From: Oppiella nova
Taxonomy: Eukaryota > Arthropoda > Arachnida > Sarcoptiformes > Oppiidae
Direction of reading: 5' to 3'
Length of the DNA: 24,440 nt
Assembly (NCBI GenBank): GCA_905397405.1
Contig: CAJPVJ010000479.1
Span: 1-24,440, forward strand
Shown here: piece after piece, positions 1 to 10,074 of the stretch
Position numbering within the stretch: position 1 is the first letter of the stretch
Layout: each line of letters begins with the position of its first letter
Made by a program: the position numbers and the translations under genes
The notes under the pieces: model-generated
Told to the model about the DNA's origin: nothing
Seen by the model: only the letters and a program-made list of their open reading frames with translations
The model's database searches: none

Positions 1-655
1 TAAAGAAAACATTATTAATGACCGCCAGAACCAGTCCTATAGCGCACCGACACGTAAATATCGTATATCTGACCGAACAATGAAAAACTGAATGACAGGC
101 TAAATAAACCGGTATATACCCCGGGTAGTAATGTGAATTAACCTTACTTGTTAGAATAAGTCTTAGTCCTATGTATCCGTTAATATACATTAAGTATACT
201 ATATTGAAGTTTGAAAAATACATGGCATTCAATTCAATTGAATTCTTAACCAAATTATTATAAGATTTTAAGAAATAAAAAAAATAAGTAGTTTATGTTG
301 AATGGACTTTATATTTATATTGCAATACACTTAGAATTTTATGTGAGCTAAGTTTTCAATCATTTAAATAATTTGTTTGCATTACATTTAAATAAACATG
401 AAAATATCCGCACCATTGACTAGAAAAGTCGATATTAAATGACAAAATCATATGATTTTAAATCAACAAAACATTTCATTTGTGTTTTTACATCAATACT
501 AGAAAGGTTTACATAATATTTCAAATTAATGATTATTAACATTATTATTTTAAACGCACACTGAAACAATATTTAATTAATTACATGATTAACTAATTCA
601 CATATTTATGAACCATAAACAATTGTCTAATAAATGTCTGTTTCATATAATATAG
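1..655 (+). other. Partial intron of gmd
   Basis: AT-rich sequence leading into the acceptor AG at 654-655. I looked for the preceding gmd exon, which should end in a peptide like YYRPTEV, and did not find it, so that exon lies left of the window. The only GC-richer patches are at 20-60 and 95-130. They include a copy of the dispersed motif on the minus strand at 41-50 and the near-palindrome TACCCCGGGTA near 117. Nothing else is recognisable. Confidence 0.7.
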
Positions 656-872
656 GACTTCCTATTGGGAGACTCCACCAAAGCGTTCGCTAATTTCAAA
701 TGGAAACCCAAGATTACATTTCAGGTATACCTGGATATCATGTTATATACTCCTAACTATCTATCAATCGTTTTATTAATATTTTGTTATAATTTTCTAT
801 AATAACCAGCAATTGGTGGATGAAATGGTGGACTCGGATATAGAGCTAATGCGTAAGAATCCTGCGGCTTAA
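656..872 (+). CDS. gmd: GDP-mannose 4,6-dehydratase, last two coding exons (join 656-724, 810-872)
   Basis: Carboxy-terminal 43 codons of GDP-mannose 4,6-dehydratase, an extended short-chain dehydrogenase/reductase. The enzyme uses NADP to convert GDP-D-mannose to GDP-4-dehydro-6-deoxy-D-mannose in the cytosol, the first committed step to GDP-L-fucose, which feeds Notch and glycan fucosylation. Exon 656-724 encodes DFLLGDSTKAF...KWKPKITFQ. Exon 810-872 encodes QLVDEMVDSDIELMRKNPAA and a TAA stop at 870-872. These follow the family C-terminus as I recall it from human GMDS (DFLQGD.TKAK...WKPRVAF.ELVREMV..D.ELMRTNP) in order, spacing and end point. Splicing in phase 0 restores the F-x-x-L-V-x-E-M-V junction. 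Acceptors are AG at 654-655 and 808-809; the donor is GT at 725. The catalytic Rossmann part lies upstream of the window. No break is visible, so the gene looks intact. Confidence 0.94.
725..809 (+). other. gmd: Last intron of gmd (85 bp)
   Basis: It begins GTATAC and ends ACCAG, is AT-rich, and separates two phase-0 exons. The short length is typical of compact arthropod introns. Removing it joins CAG to CAA and keeps the conserved reading frame, which is the main support for the splice sites. Confidence 0.9.
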
Positions 873-1010
873 CCAGTTTTGTGCTGACAGGCGGGTTTAT
901 GTTATGTTATGGTAAGGGATGTTATCGGAGGGACACGCGATAAGTTGTGTGTTTTACAAAGATTCGTAAAATATTTAAAAGTTGTGTAAATAAATAACAA
1001 AAACTAGAAA
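873..1010 (+). terminator. gmd: gmd 3' UTR and polyadenylation signal
   Basis: A short 3' UTR follows the gmd stop. A canonical AATAAA lies at 989-994, about 117 bases after the stop. The actual cleavage site cannot be seen. The GC content drops sharply after this point. Confidence 0.55.
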
Positions 1011-2516
1011 ACGATTTTCAATTTTATGTTTTTAATTATTATTTTCTTATAATTTATTTATTTATTATTTATTTTGATATTAATTTTAGGAAATTTATCT
1101 ATTTAAATTAAAAACCTTTTTTACCGCACTATTATTTTTCAATGCAATATTTAAAGTATAGACAAACAAAATGTGTATTTTTGTGAATAAAAATTTTGGT
1201 TTTAATAAACAGAATCTCACAGATAATAAATTTGTTTAATTTATATGGTGTACAAAATTTGTTTAATTTATAAATATGTTTATGTGTTTTTGAAAAATGG
1301 TTTTTGTATTCAGAATATTAAAAAAGATTTAAGACTAATATCTTATTGAAAATATTTACAAAATGTAGTAAACTTTGCGCCGATAACACGGAGCTATAAG
1401 TTATATACTGTATAATCAGTTCACTATATCGGGAGAGAGATATTGAAAATAAACTCAAAGGTTTTCATACTTTGCAATCACTTACACAACTAGTGGTGTG
1501 TATATTATATTTGCAAATAAATAAAGCTTTTAAGGAGTTATTAGTCTTTTTAAAACTATAAATATAATATTAGCTTTTATTTTCAGTGTTTATACACACG
1601 GCTATTACTTAACATAACAGGGTCTGGGGTTATGAAAGCCAGGCGCTGGTAGACTTTTATCCGAGATACCAGTGCTCAAGCATTTACCGTACATACATTT
1701 AATGCTCGGTGTTCAAATATCCAACTAAAAAAGTTAATCTTGAAAACTTTTACAAAATATATTTGTTTGTCAAGAATATTCTTATCGTATAATTAAAATG
1801 TTTAATTAGTTTTATAAGTAAAAATATTGCAAAGTATCATATGATATTTACCAAGATTTCAATGTACTATTGCATATATTGCTAGTAATTTTGTGACTAA
1901 ATTGTTTGCAATAATTTATGTTTTTTATTTAATTACATTTATCATCGATTTATTGGTTCAAAGTGTGCGATACGGTAGAGAGCGCCGACAGTTTTGAAGT
2001 CCATTTCCCATTCATTAATAACTAAGACTAAATGTTTATAAGTTATTTTCTACGAAACGTACGTATATTTAATATATTTTCCCAGTAAATATAACATTAT
2101 TATCAGTGCGTTTTGCTATTGTAAACACTAATATTTATAATTAAATTATTATTATTATAAATATTAATAATAAATAATAGATAAGAGATATGAAGTGAAA
2201 ATCAAACAAATTTTCAAAACTATTTTTATTTAATGCGATGATTAAGTTGTGAACAATATTTATGTCACAAAAATGATTATAATTTCTAAATCTGAGGCCA
2301 CAGTCTGAGAGAGACTTTTTAGCTTACATTAAAATATATGATTACTTGAGACACGGATATGAATATGTTAAACAAAATAATTAAATATAATATTTAACTC
2401 TCTATTACTATAAACAAACGATTTTCTAATGAATTTTCAATACATTTAATATTATCATTGCATTCAATGTTTGCTTTAAAAATGTTTTCTATTTGTCTGA
2501 AAGTCGATCCTTTGAT

Positions 2517-2533
2517 AGAGAGAGAGAGAGAGA
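2517..2533 (+). repeat. (GA)n microsatellite
   Basis: Pure AG repeat of 17 bases. It lies 46 bases before a (CT)n tract at 2580-2601, so the two are complementary and could fold back if transcribed. Confidence 0.95.
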
Positions 2534-2579
2534 ACTTTAGCATCGTATAAAGGATTACATTATATCCTAAGCTAAACAA

Positions 2580-2601
2580 TCTCTCTCTCTCTCTCTCTCT
2601 C
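2580..2601 (+). repeat. (CT)n microsatellite
   Basis: Pure TC repeat of 22 bases, partner in inverted orientation of the GA tract at 2517-2533. Confidence 0.95.
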
Positions 2602-3478
2602 AAAATACAGTTATTAACAAAAACTGTTTTCAATTAAAACAAACATTAAAATTGTTTATAATATACAGTGAAAAAGGAGTAAAAATAAAACATTTCTCTT
2701 TACCAATCAATCAATGAATTCAATGCATTCATCGCTCAGTTATCTCTCATTTGCAAACTCATAGACAAAGAGTCGCTTTTATGAGCGAAACTCTAAATAA
2801 ATGTCTAATATATCACATAAACTGCTTTTTCAATCACAAAAAGTGCTGTTTGTCTCCACATTTTGTCTTTCAAGAGAGAGTGTAGTGTCGATGGCATTGA
2901 GTACTTCCTCTTAAGTGACAGTAAACGTCTTCTACGCCACAGATATATATCAACGACATCAGAGGTAATGGCTATAAAATATTTGTTATTCATATAATTT
3001 ATTACACTTTATTCTGTACAAATACAATATAATTAAACATACAATTATACATGTATATTAAATTTTAGATACATGAAAATTTATAAGAATATAAAACACC
3101 TTGGTATGATTATAAGAAAATTCTTAAATGTTTGTTAAAACTGTTTAGCATTTTTTGGACATTTCTACCGAAGTGTCTATTGTAGAGATGGTAGTGTCGG
3201 TGCTGTACACATCCCGGCCCTCAACGGTACAGTCACTTTGCACTGTTATGTTACTGTTTATTGAATATTTGATAAGAGAGTTGTTTATAATATTTGCGTA
3301 TATTTTAAACATATATTTATTATTAAAACTCAAACTCTAAAGAGTTATTACACTAAATAACGAGAGCTTTAGAGACATTTGTTGCTAAATGTTTGCTTAC
3401 GATTCCGCACATACTGTAAGACATGGGCTATACATAGTAGAAATTGCCTTTCCCTACCAGCCCTCTCATTCAAACTAC

Positions 3479-3481
<3 letters not shown>

Positions 3482-3513
<32 letters not shown>
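3482..3513 (+). repeat. (CT)n microsatellite
   Basis: About 32 bases of TC repeat, ended on the right by CTCTCG. Confidence 0.95.
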
Positions 3514-3517
<4 letters not shown>

Positions 3518-3630
3518 AAAATCGCATAGTTTTGAGATTTTGTTTACAATTAAACCACGGAATAAAACATAAATTTCTCTGACTTGTGAGACTCACTCTA
3601 AAAACACACATCAATTCAAAACAGTTTTTC

Positions 3631-3636
<6 letters not shown>

Positions 3637-3662
<26 letters not shown>
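3637..3662 (+). repeat. (GA)n microsatellite
   Basis: About 26 bases of GA, entered from AACGAGAG. Inverted relative to the tract at 3482-3513, 123 bases away. Confidence 0.95.
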
Positions 3663-3833
3663 CCGATAACCATCTTCAATGCACACATACACTCCTTATA
3701 CTATAATTTTTGTGATTAATATGTGTTTCCCTTTTCACTAAACACTATTAAATATATTTATTTATATTAGACTAGGGTTTGTGTACATAAAAACTTAAAC
3801 AAGACGTTATTTTAATAATTAAAACATTTCTCT

Positions 3834-3859
<26 letters not shown>
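3834..3859 (+). repeat. (CT)n microsatellite
   Basis: About 26 bases of TC repeat, again followed by G (CTCTCGCTGAC). Confidence 0.95.
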
Positions 3860-3864
<5 letters not shown>

Positions 3865-4709
3865 CTGTTGTACTTAAGACTTATTTTGCTTTTATAAATA
3901 ATATCTCGATTTACTTTATAATAAACTCCATACTTATTATAAATGAACCGTAGATTCAGTCAAATGATAGCTGTTTGCGAATACAATCATTGAAAATATT
4001 AGAAAATTATTTTAAATAAACTAAATTTAAGTTAAAAGCAAAATACATATTTAAATTGTGAATATATTTGTAACAAAACATACTTGTCGTTCAGATATTG
4101 ATTACATAAAGTACTTAATCAGTGACTATAGGACCGGGACACTACATCCCATACCAGTTATACAAACATATTAAATTCATATTGAAATAATAATTATACC
4201 CCATTTCCACATAAAATGTGAGTTTATTTTTTCAATTCACTTTCTATTAAACACATATTTGTTTTTTATACAAATACTTTTATAAGTTATATATTTATGT
4301 TTTTAGTAATAATCATAATATAAGCAAAAATTATTAAACAAAATAATAATATACTGTATAACCAATTGTTTATATATTGTGTTATTCTATGGGAAAAGTA
4401 GGGAGGAAAGGAACTCATAAAATAATTTCATACATTCACTTGTCATACAATTAGTGCCAATTTTAATGTTCATATACAGTATTTATATACAAATTCTGGG
4501 GATTTACTATACTCTATATGTATTGAACAGACAATTGAATGCATCGATTCTACATTGTATTTATCACACAATTTACTATTTATTTGTTCGCATAATATAT
4601 ATAAATAAATACTTTATATAAACAATATTTACTAAATAATATTCAAAACTTTCAAACAAAAGTGTACTATCGGTGCTCTCTCTTATCATAATTGACTCAT
4701 AAAACCAAT

Positions 4710-4712
<3 letters not shown>

Positions 4713-4740
<28 letters not shown>
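4713..4740 (+). repeat. (CT)n microsatellite
   Basis: 28 bases of TC ending in CTCTCGAG. A copy of the dispersed motif, ATCGGTGCTCTC, lies just upstream at 4669-4680. Confidence 0.95.
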
Positions 4741-4742
<2 letters not shown>

Positions 4743-5188
4743 GCCAATACCCTCACATGACAACAACCGATTCCCATCTCAGAGCGCCTGTATGTATAAA
4801 TTCATATAATGTTTATAATAAATGGCTAAAATATACATAAACTGAGATATAATGTCACATATTATGCATTCAATATCCTGTCTCTCAAACACTCCATTCG
4901 TATCTAACTATTCAAATGGTGACAAATATAGTGAACACTACTCTATAGTCAATAATAAGGCAACAAATTGTGTGTTATTTGTATTTCACTTATATTTTAT
5001 CATTACGTTTGGATAGAGAGTGTGAGTGTGTGTGAGATGAGATGCCAGTGAACACCACTGTTATTATGATTATGATTATGTATTTTGATTATAGCGTACA
5101 ATACATGCGATATTTTCATATTTATTTAAATGTCTTTTCACTCAATAGTAGTGTCAGAGAAATGAATGAGACTTTTATTGAATATAAG

Positions 5189-5215
5189 GAGAGAGAGAGA
5201 GAGAGAGAGAGAGAG
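5189..5215 (+). repeat. (GA)n microsatellite
   Basis: 27 bases of GA. It produces a spurious poly-RE stretch in an otherwise meaningless open frame covering 5042-5395. Confidence 0.95.
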
Positions 5216-5319
5216 CAAAATAGTAAAGCTGTCAAAACAAACATTAACGCACAGTTAGCTTTTATAATATGTCTCATATCCTGCCTGGGTGGTCATTCAA
5301 ACAAAAACCTGGCTAATAT

Positions 5320-5343
5320 ACCACTACTCTCTACAGTAGTGGT
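5320..5343. repeat. Perfect 9-bp hairpin
   Basis: ACCACTACT at 5320-5328 and its exact reverse complement AGTAGTGGT at 5335-5343, with a 6-base loop. No U-run or gene follows it. Function unknown; it may be chance. Confidence 0.6.
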
Positions 5344-6239
5344 GGTACCGCATTACACACAGTATTTTGTAGAATATGTATTATATTTGATGTAAATAGT
5401 ATTTATTTAAGTATATTCCCTGTGCTATGAATACACAATACCTGTGCTCTCATTCAACAAACACCTGAATATTCTGTCAAAGCCTTAAGTGCCGTATATT
5501 TGTATATTTTAATCGAAATTTCATTCACAAAATACTCCATATATTTATAAAACTAATAATAATAGAGAGAATAATTTATTTACAATATATTATAATATCT
5601 GTATCAACAAAACGAAACAGTAATTTATTTAATTTTAAATATTATTAAAATCAAAACTTTGAAAGTTTTATCTTAACAACAAGTAGAAATTCATATTAAT
5701 AAGCTTATATTTAAGTAAACAATTAAACCCTGGTTATTAACAAATATATTTTATGTAGCTAAATATTTTTAAAATCTATATTCTGTTTCCTCGAGATATT
5801 TATTTATTTATATTTATATTTATATTTCTCACAAAAAGTGAGAGACTATTGATTGTGTGTACTATTTGTTTAATTTTTCTCATATAACGAGACTTTTATA
5901 TTCATTTGGATTTGTTTTGACTATAATTTTCTCGTTTTTTCACAAAAAATACCAAACATTCAGTCGTGATATATACTGTCCATTGGAGGGGTTTAGAGGG
6001 GTTGTGGTGTTTATGTTATAATAAATATATGGATGTAGGAGAGAGCACAGGGATCAAACAGTTTTGTGCCACTAATTGCCTGTTTTTTGCTTATAAATAC
6101 TTATGATAGCTTACATACCAGTCCCCCCGCCATCGATGCCAACCGACCGAAACATCTCATGGTTTAGGCGTTTATTTTTTAGTCAATGCCTTCATATGTT
6201 TAGGTTATTCACTGTTTTGTTTACTTTTCATCCATTCCC

Positions 6240-6242
<3 letters not shown>

Positions 6243-6272
<30 letters not shown>
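6243..6272 (+). repeat. (CT)n microsatellite
   Basis: 30 bases of TC within a C/T-rich stretch from 6230 to 6290. Confidence 0.95.
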
Positions 6273-6276
<4 letters not shown>

Positions 6277-6485
6277 CCTTTCCCTCAAACGACTCATACT
6301 TACATAACGCACAAGACCTCCACTATAGGGACCGTTAGCTTAAAAAGTCATATAAGAGTTTAGATGATTATATTTATATAAATGTAAACAATGGGAATCG
6401 TATGCACAGCTTCTACACGTTTCTCTGGGGCTTATGACTCGCGATTTTAAAGGACTATATATTAGTGTGAGTGAGTGGGAGAGGG

Positions 6486-6507
6486 GAGAGAGAGAGAGAG
6501 AGAGAGA
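6486..6507 (+). repeat. (GA)n microsatellite
   Basis: 22 bases of GA preceded by a G-rich GAGTGGGAGAGGGG run. Confidence 0.95.
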
Positions 6508-6861
6508 CTTTACACAAATTTTATTTATAAAAAAATATTAAAAATAATACTCCCTTCGCGCCACACAAGAGAATTTATAGTATGACCAAGGTATAATACA
6601 TAATACAGTATAGATGCATTGGGTTAAAGTGAAATTATAATTTACATGCTAATAAAATATTAATTTTAATTATTTTATATATGCTATTTAATAACTGTTA
6701 AAATAAAAATGAGGTTTTACATATGCCAGCTTCCGGCCCCTGCAGTTTGAATATTATCGACAATGACCTCCGATTCGATTTGTATATAATAATATTTTTA
6801 AAGGGTTTTGTATTTTTAGTTGAAAATCTTGTGATTCTTGCAATTCTTGCGATTAAAGATA

Positions 6862-6886
6862 TCTCTCTCTCTCTCTCTCTCTCTCT
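6862..6886 (+). repeat. (CT)n microsatellite
   Basis: 25 bases of TC preceded by GATA. Confidence 0.95.
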
Positions 6887-7461
6887 TCGGTATATTACAG
6901 TATTTTTTGTTAATATTTTTCGCACTTATTCTGAACTAACGATTGTATTTCACCAAACATTTGATGCAACAGAATATACACTCTATGTATTCGTGTTGTC
7001 ATAACTTTGATTTGATTTTTTCTGTCTACCCCTCCCCATACACACAGTGTATATAAGACTGTTATCTCACGGTATGGCTAAGTGTGATGGGGATGGGAGG
7101 TTTGCGAGTGTGTGTGTGTGTTTTGTAGCGACTCATAAAATAAATAAATACGAGTTAAATAGTGTTTTTTCATTGCAGTCATACAAAAACATTTATATAT
7201 GAGTTATATATTAGTTATTGCTGTGACTCGTAAGCGAGTAGTGATCTCACACACACTCTCGCTGTCTACTATTTTATGCCCTGTTCACTGTGTTCACCAC
7301 TGTATAAACAGGATAATATTTACCCTGATCACAGCTCACACACACATACATGTGCTTAATTTGTGTAAGTTTTTTCATGTTTATTATATCTATAGCTCTG
7401 GTGTGTGTATATATCTGCGGTTGTGATACCAATGTTTTACTATTGAGTTTGTGAGAGAGTT

Positions 7462-7465
<4 letters not shown>

Positions 7466-7518
<53 letters not shown>
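7466..7518 (+). repeat. Longest (GA)n microsatellite in the window
   Basis: 53 bases of GA with a single AAAG interruption at about 7507-7510. A short GAGAGAG also precedes it at 7452. The length suggests active replication slippage. Confidence 0.96.
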
Positions 7519-8143
7519 TTGTGCGAAGTGTTTATCCATAATATTCTTGTGCTGGCAATCAAATGAAGAGCACAAACACCACAACACATCCGATGCCATC
7601 AAATACTTTGTGATCTGTTATTAATGTGTGTTTCATATACACACCACTCGTCTATGCAGACACAGCCAAACAAAATGATTGTACCAATGGATCGGTAGCT
7701 CCTAGAGTATGAGGACCACTAGGATGTATAGCTTTCTCACACACACAGACTTGTGTAGCAAACAGTTTACGTGGATATGTGTGTTAGGATGCCGGCAATC
7801 AAACGCCAAATGAATTAGAGCTACCAGTGCTGTGAACTACAAGTTTGTATACAATTGTGTGTGTGTGGATCATATAATATATTATAAGTATGTGTGTGTA
7901 TATATTAGTCTCAAATGTGTGCGAGAATGTGGTGCGAAAGGGAACGGTAGCTCTTATTCTAATCAAACCATAACTTCTAGTGATGGATGTGTTGATGGGT
8001 TTGGTGTCTGTGTTATAGCTCTTTGCTTAACAAAAGGCCGCACTTTTGTGTGTTGTGTACCACTCTTACCATCGTGTGAAAGGAAACAGTGATATATATA
8101 TTATATATATTTATATCCCGGGTATATATCAAACATATAGTTC

Positions 8144-8166
8144 CTCTCTCTCTCTCTCTCTCTCTC
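8144..8166 (+). repeat. (CT)n microsatellite
   Basis: 23 bases of CT ending in CTCTCGC. Complementary to the GA tract at 8249-8271. Confidence 0.95.
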
Positions 8167-8248
8167 GCATCTACATAGTATAGCCTGAATGTGTGTATAT
8201 TTATATCAGAAACGATATCATAACCATTGATAGAGTAATAGGAAGTCT

Positions 8249-8271
8249 GAGAGAGAGAGAGAGAGAGAGAG
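8249..8271 (+). repeat. (GA)n microsatellite
   Basis: 23 bases of GA, inverted with respect to 8144-8166 across an 82-base spacer. It is the last long GA/CT tract before the forkhead gene. Confidence 0.95.
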
Positions 8272-8699
8272 CCGATGGGCACATAGACGTTGCAAATAAC
8301 TGGAAACCCCAATCAAAAAGTTTATTTTACTCGCAGTGTTGTGAACACTCAACACATATACTGTACTACACGGCAAAGTGTGTGTCGAGAATCTCACACC
8401 AAAAACACACATAAAATGTTATATACCTTACGGTGCAATCGGTAGAGCACTGGTGTGTACGTATATTGAGTGCCATTCCTGTTGATACAAATGTATGAGT
8501 TGTTAGTGGTAAGTGAGAGGGTTTGGGGGCACTCGGTATTAGTGCCATACATATACACAGAATATATATATGGCATAGAAAATAATCATTTCATGTATAC
8601 TACACTCCCGGCGCTCTCTATCTATATATCTATGTGAATACGAGTGGATAAATAATTTGGTGCCAAAAATTAAAGTCTCTCTCTATTTCTCTCCCAACA

Positions 8700-9130
8700 G
8701 CTAAAACACAGTTAACTGTAATCATACAGCATTTGGCTACCGTTCCCTATATTCCATAGCCTGTGGGCCCCCAGAGCACAGGCATCCGATAGAGCGCCAG
8801 TTGTCCGGACTCTCATCACTCGGTTTTGTGCGTCAAATGATTAGCGAGTTTTTTGTGGGAAGAAAACAGTTATAAGCGAAAAGACTCCTGAAAACAGCCC
8901 GAGCAAAACTACCAGTGCTCTCACACACTCATACAACACCACCACTACCAATATATATAAACAGTTAAATATATATATTTTATTTTCTACTTTACTGTTC
9001 ACCACCACAAGTCTTGAGTGGCACAGACATCATCGATAGGTGTTCCCAATCTCTCTCTTTCTATCCCCATGTCGTATGTGTCAGTGCAGTGGGTATGCCG
9101 GAGAGGACTGGTATCTCATGACAAAAATAA
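8700..9130 (+). promoter_or_regulatory. Candidate promoter / 5' UTR block of the forkhead gene
   Basis: A GC-richer stretch within AT-rich DNA, 0.9-1.4 kb upstream of the forkhead start codon. It contains the palindrome ACAGTTAACTGT near 8708-8719, three tightly spaced copies of the dispersed motif (8772-8782, 8791-8800, 8911-8922), and a TATATAAA at 8954-8961 that could place a start site near 8985-9000. GTATGC near 9092 could act as a splice donor, with a partner acceptor at 10028-10029. All of this is inference from composition and short words; the TATA-like word is weak evidence in AT-rich DNA. Confidence 0.3.
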
Positions 9131-10074
9131 GTGATCCATTCATTCACTTCAAAGTTTTTTTTGCAATACATGTGTAATAAATAATTAAGTTATGATTAAT
9201 AATAATAATAAGTTTTCTAAATAATAATAATTATATATAACTCTTATATAACGCGTGTTTGCAATAAGTTTTAAGTATTGATATATTACTACTATTTTTG
9301 GTGACATTTTACTCCTATTGCGTGAAACGATTTCTTTGAACACCAAGTGTTGAAAGAAAAAACAAAAAACTTTTTCAACAAAAAAAATCTCTTATCAAAC
9401 AAATATAAAGCAACAAAAAATATTACCCACAAAATTGATTTGTATTGTTATGTAATAACTGCAACTTTTTTACGATACGTATGTTCGCAGCTATTATCAA
9501 ATGATAAACACTTATAAATTTAATAAATACATACCTGTTCACTTCGTATCACTATAATGTGTATTTAAATATAATAACAATTCACTAAATACTTCATAAA
9601 TAAACTATAAAAACATTTTCGACGATAAGATTTGACAGTAAAGTGATGTCACAGACAATAATAAGTTGTAAACACAATCAAAAGGCAAATATTAATCATA
9701 TATCGCATTAATAAACCTGTTATTAATATTTATGGTAATAATAATAAGGCGATCAAAGTTTTTGTTTTATTTTGTTTTAACCCAAAAACAAACTTCTCAT
9801 TTATTTGATAGCAAGTGAATAGTGTATACAAATAGAGACAAACATTTAGTGTTAATCTAAAACTACTTATTAAATGGTTATATAAAAAGTAATCTGAAAA
9901 TCAAAGTCTCAAATAAAATATACTTATAAATAAAACACACAAAAAGTGTTTTAATACTATTTTCCGTGAGTTTCACTTAAATCGCTACTAATATTACATA
10001 ATAAGCCACTTCTCACACCGAATTGTCAGCGCGAGTGGAAAGGGGTGTCCAGAAAAACATACCGTTCCCCGTAA
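9131..10074 (+). other. AT-rich leader upstream of the forkhead gene
   Basis: Very AT-rich, with A-runs and T-runs at 9350-9420 and a TAA-rich stretch around 9197-9230; no GA/CT tracts. Near the right end, TTCTCACACCGAATTGTCAG (AG at 10028-10029) resembles a 3' splice site, so part of this could be a 5' UTR intron. An in-frame TAA at 10072-10074 directly abuts the first ATG, so the coding frame does not extend further left without splicing. Confidence 0.4.

Larger units (their letters stand above)
1011..8690. other. Spacer between gmd and the forkhead gene, no gene seen
   Basis: AT-rich sequence with many GA/CT microsatellites, listed separately. The open frames here are low-complexity (poly-RE or poly-SL from GA/CT tracts) or random; none resembles a protein family. 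GC-richer patches at 1610-1700, 1965-2010, 3165-3245, 6100-6160 and 7600-8090 were read in all frames without a recognisable exon. TG-rich stretches (GTGTGTG) occur at about 7110-7120 and 7855-7905. The TATTTATATTTATATTT run at about 5799-5828 is simple repeat. The region may hold cis-regulatory DNA for the forkhead gene, but that is inference. Confidence 0.6.

Noticed and set aside
1703-1722. tRNA B-box-like GTTCAAATATCC
   Set aside because: No matching A box, acceptor stem or cloverleaf could be drawn around it. No tRNA or rRNA gene was found elsewhere.
5042-5395. 117-codon open frame
   Set aside because: Its middle is the (GA)n tract read as poly-RE, and the rest has no domain, codon bias or family resemblance. 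The same applies to the frames at 2394-2633, 3369-3614, 6103-6363, 7390-7602 and 8013-8312.
8091-8130. AT-rich palindrome around CCCGGG
   Set aside because: Only the central six bases are truly palindromic; the TA flanks mismatch on the first step outward.
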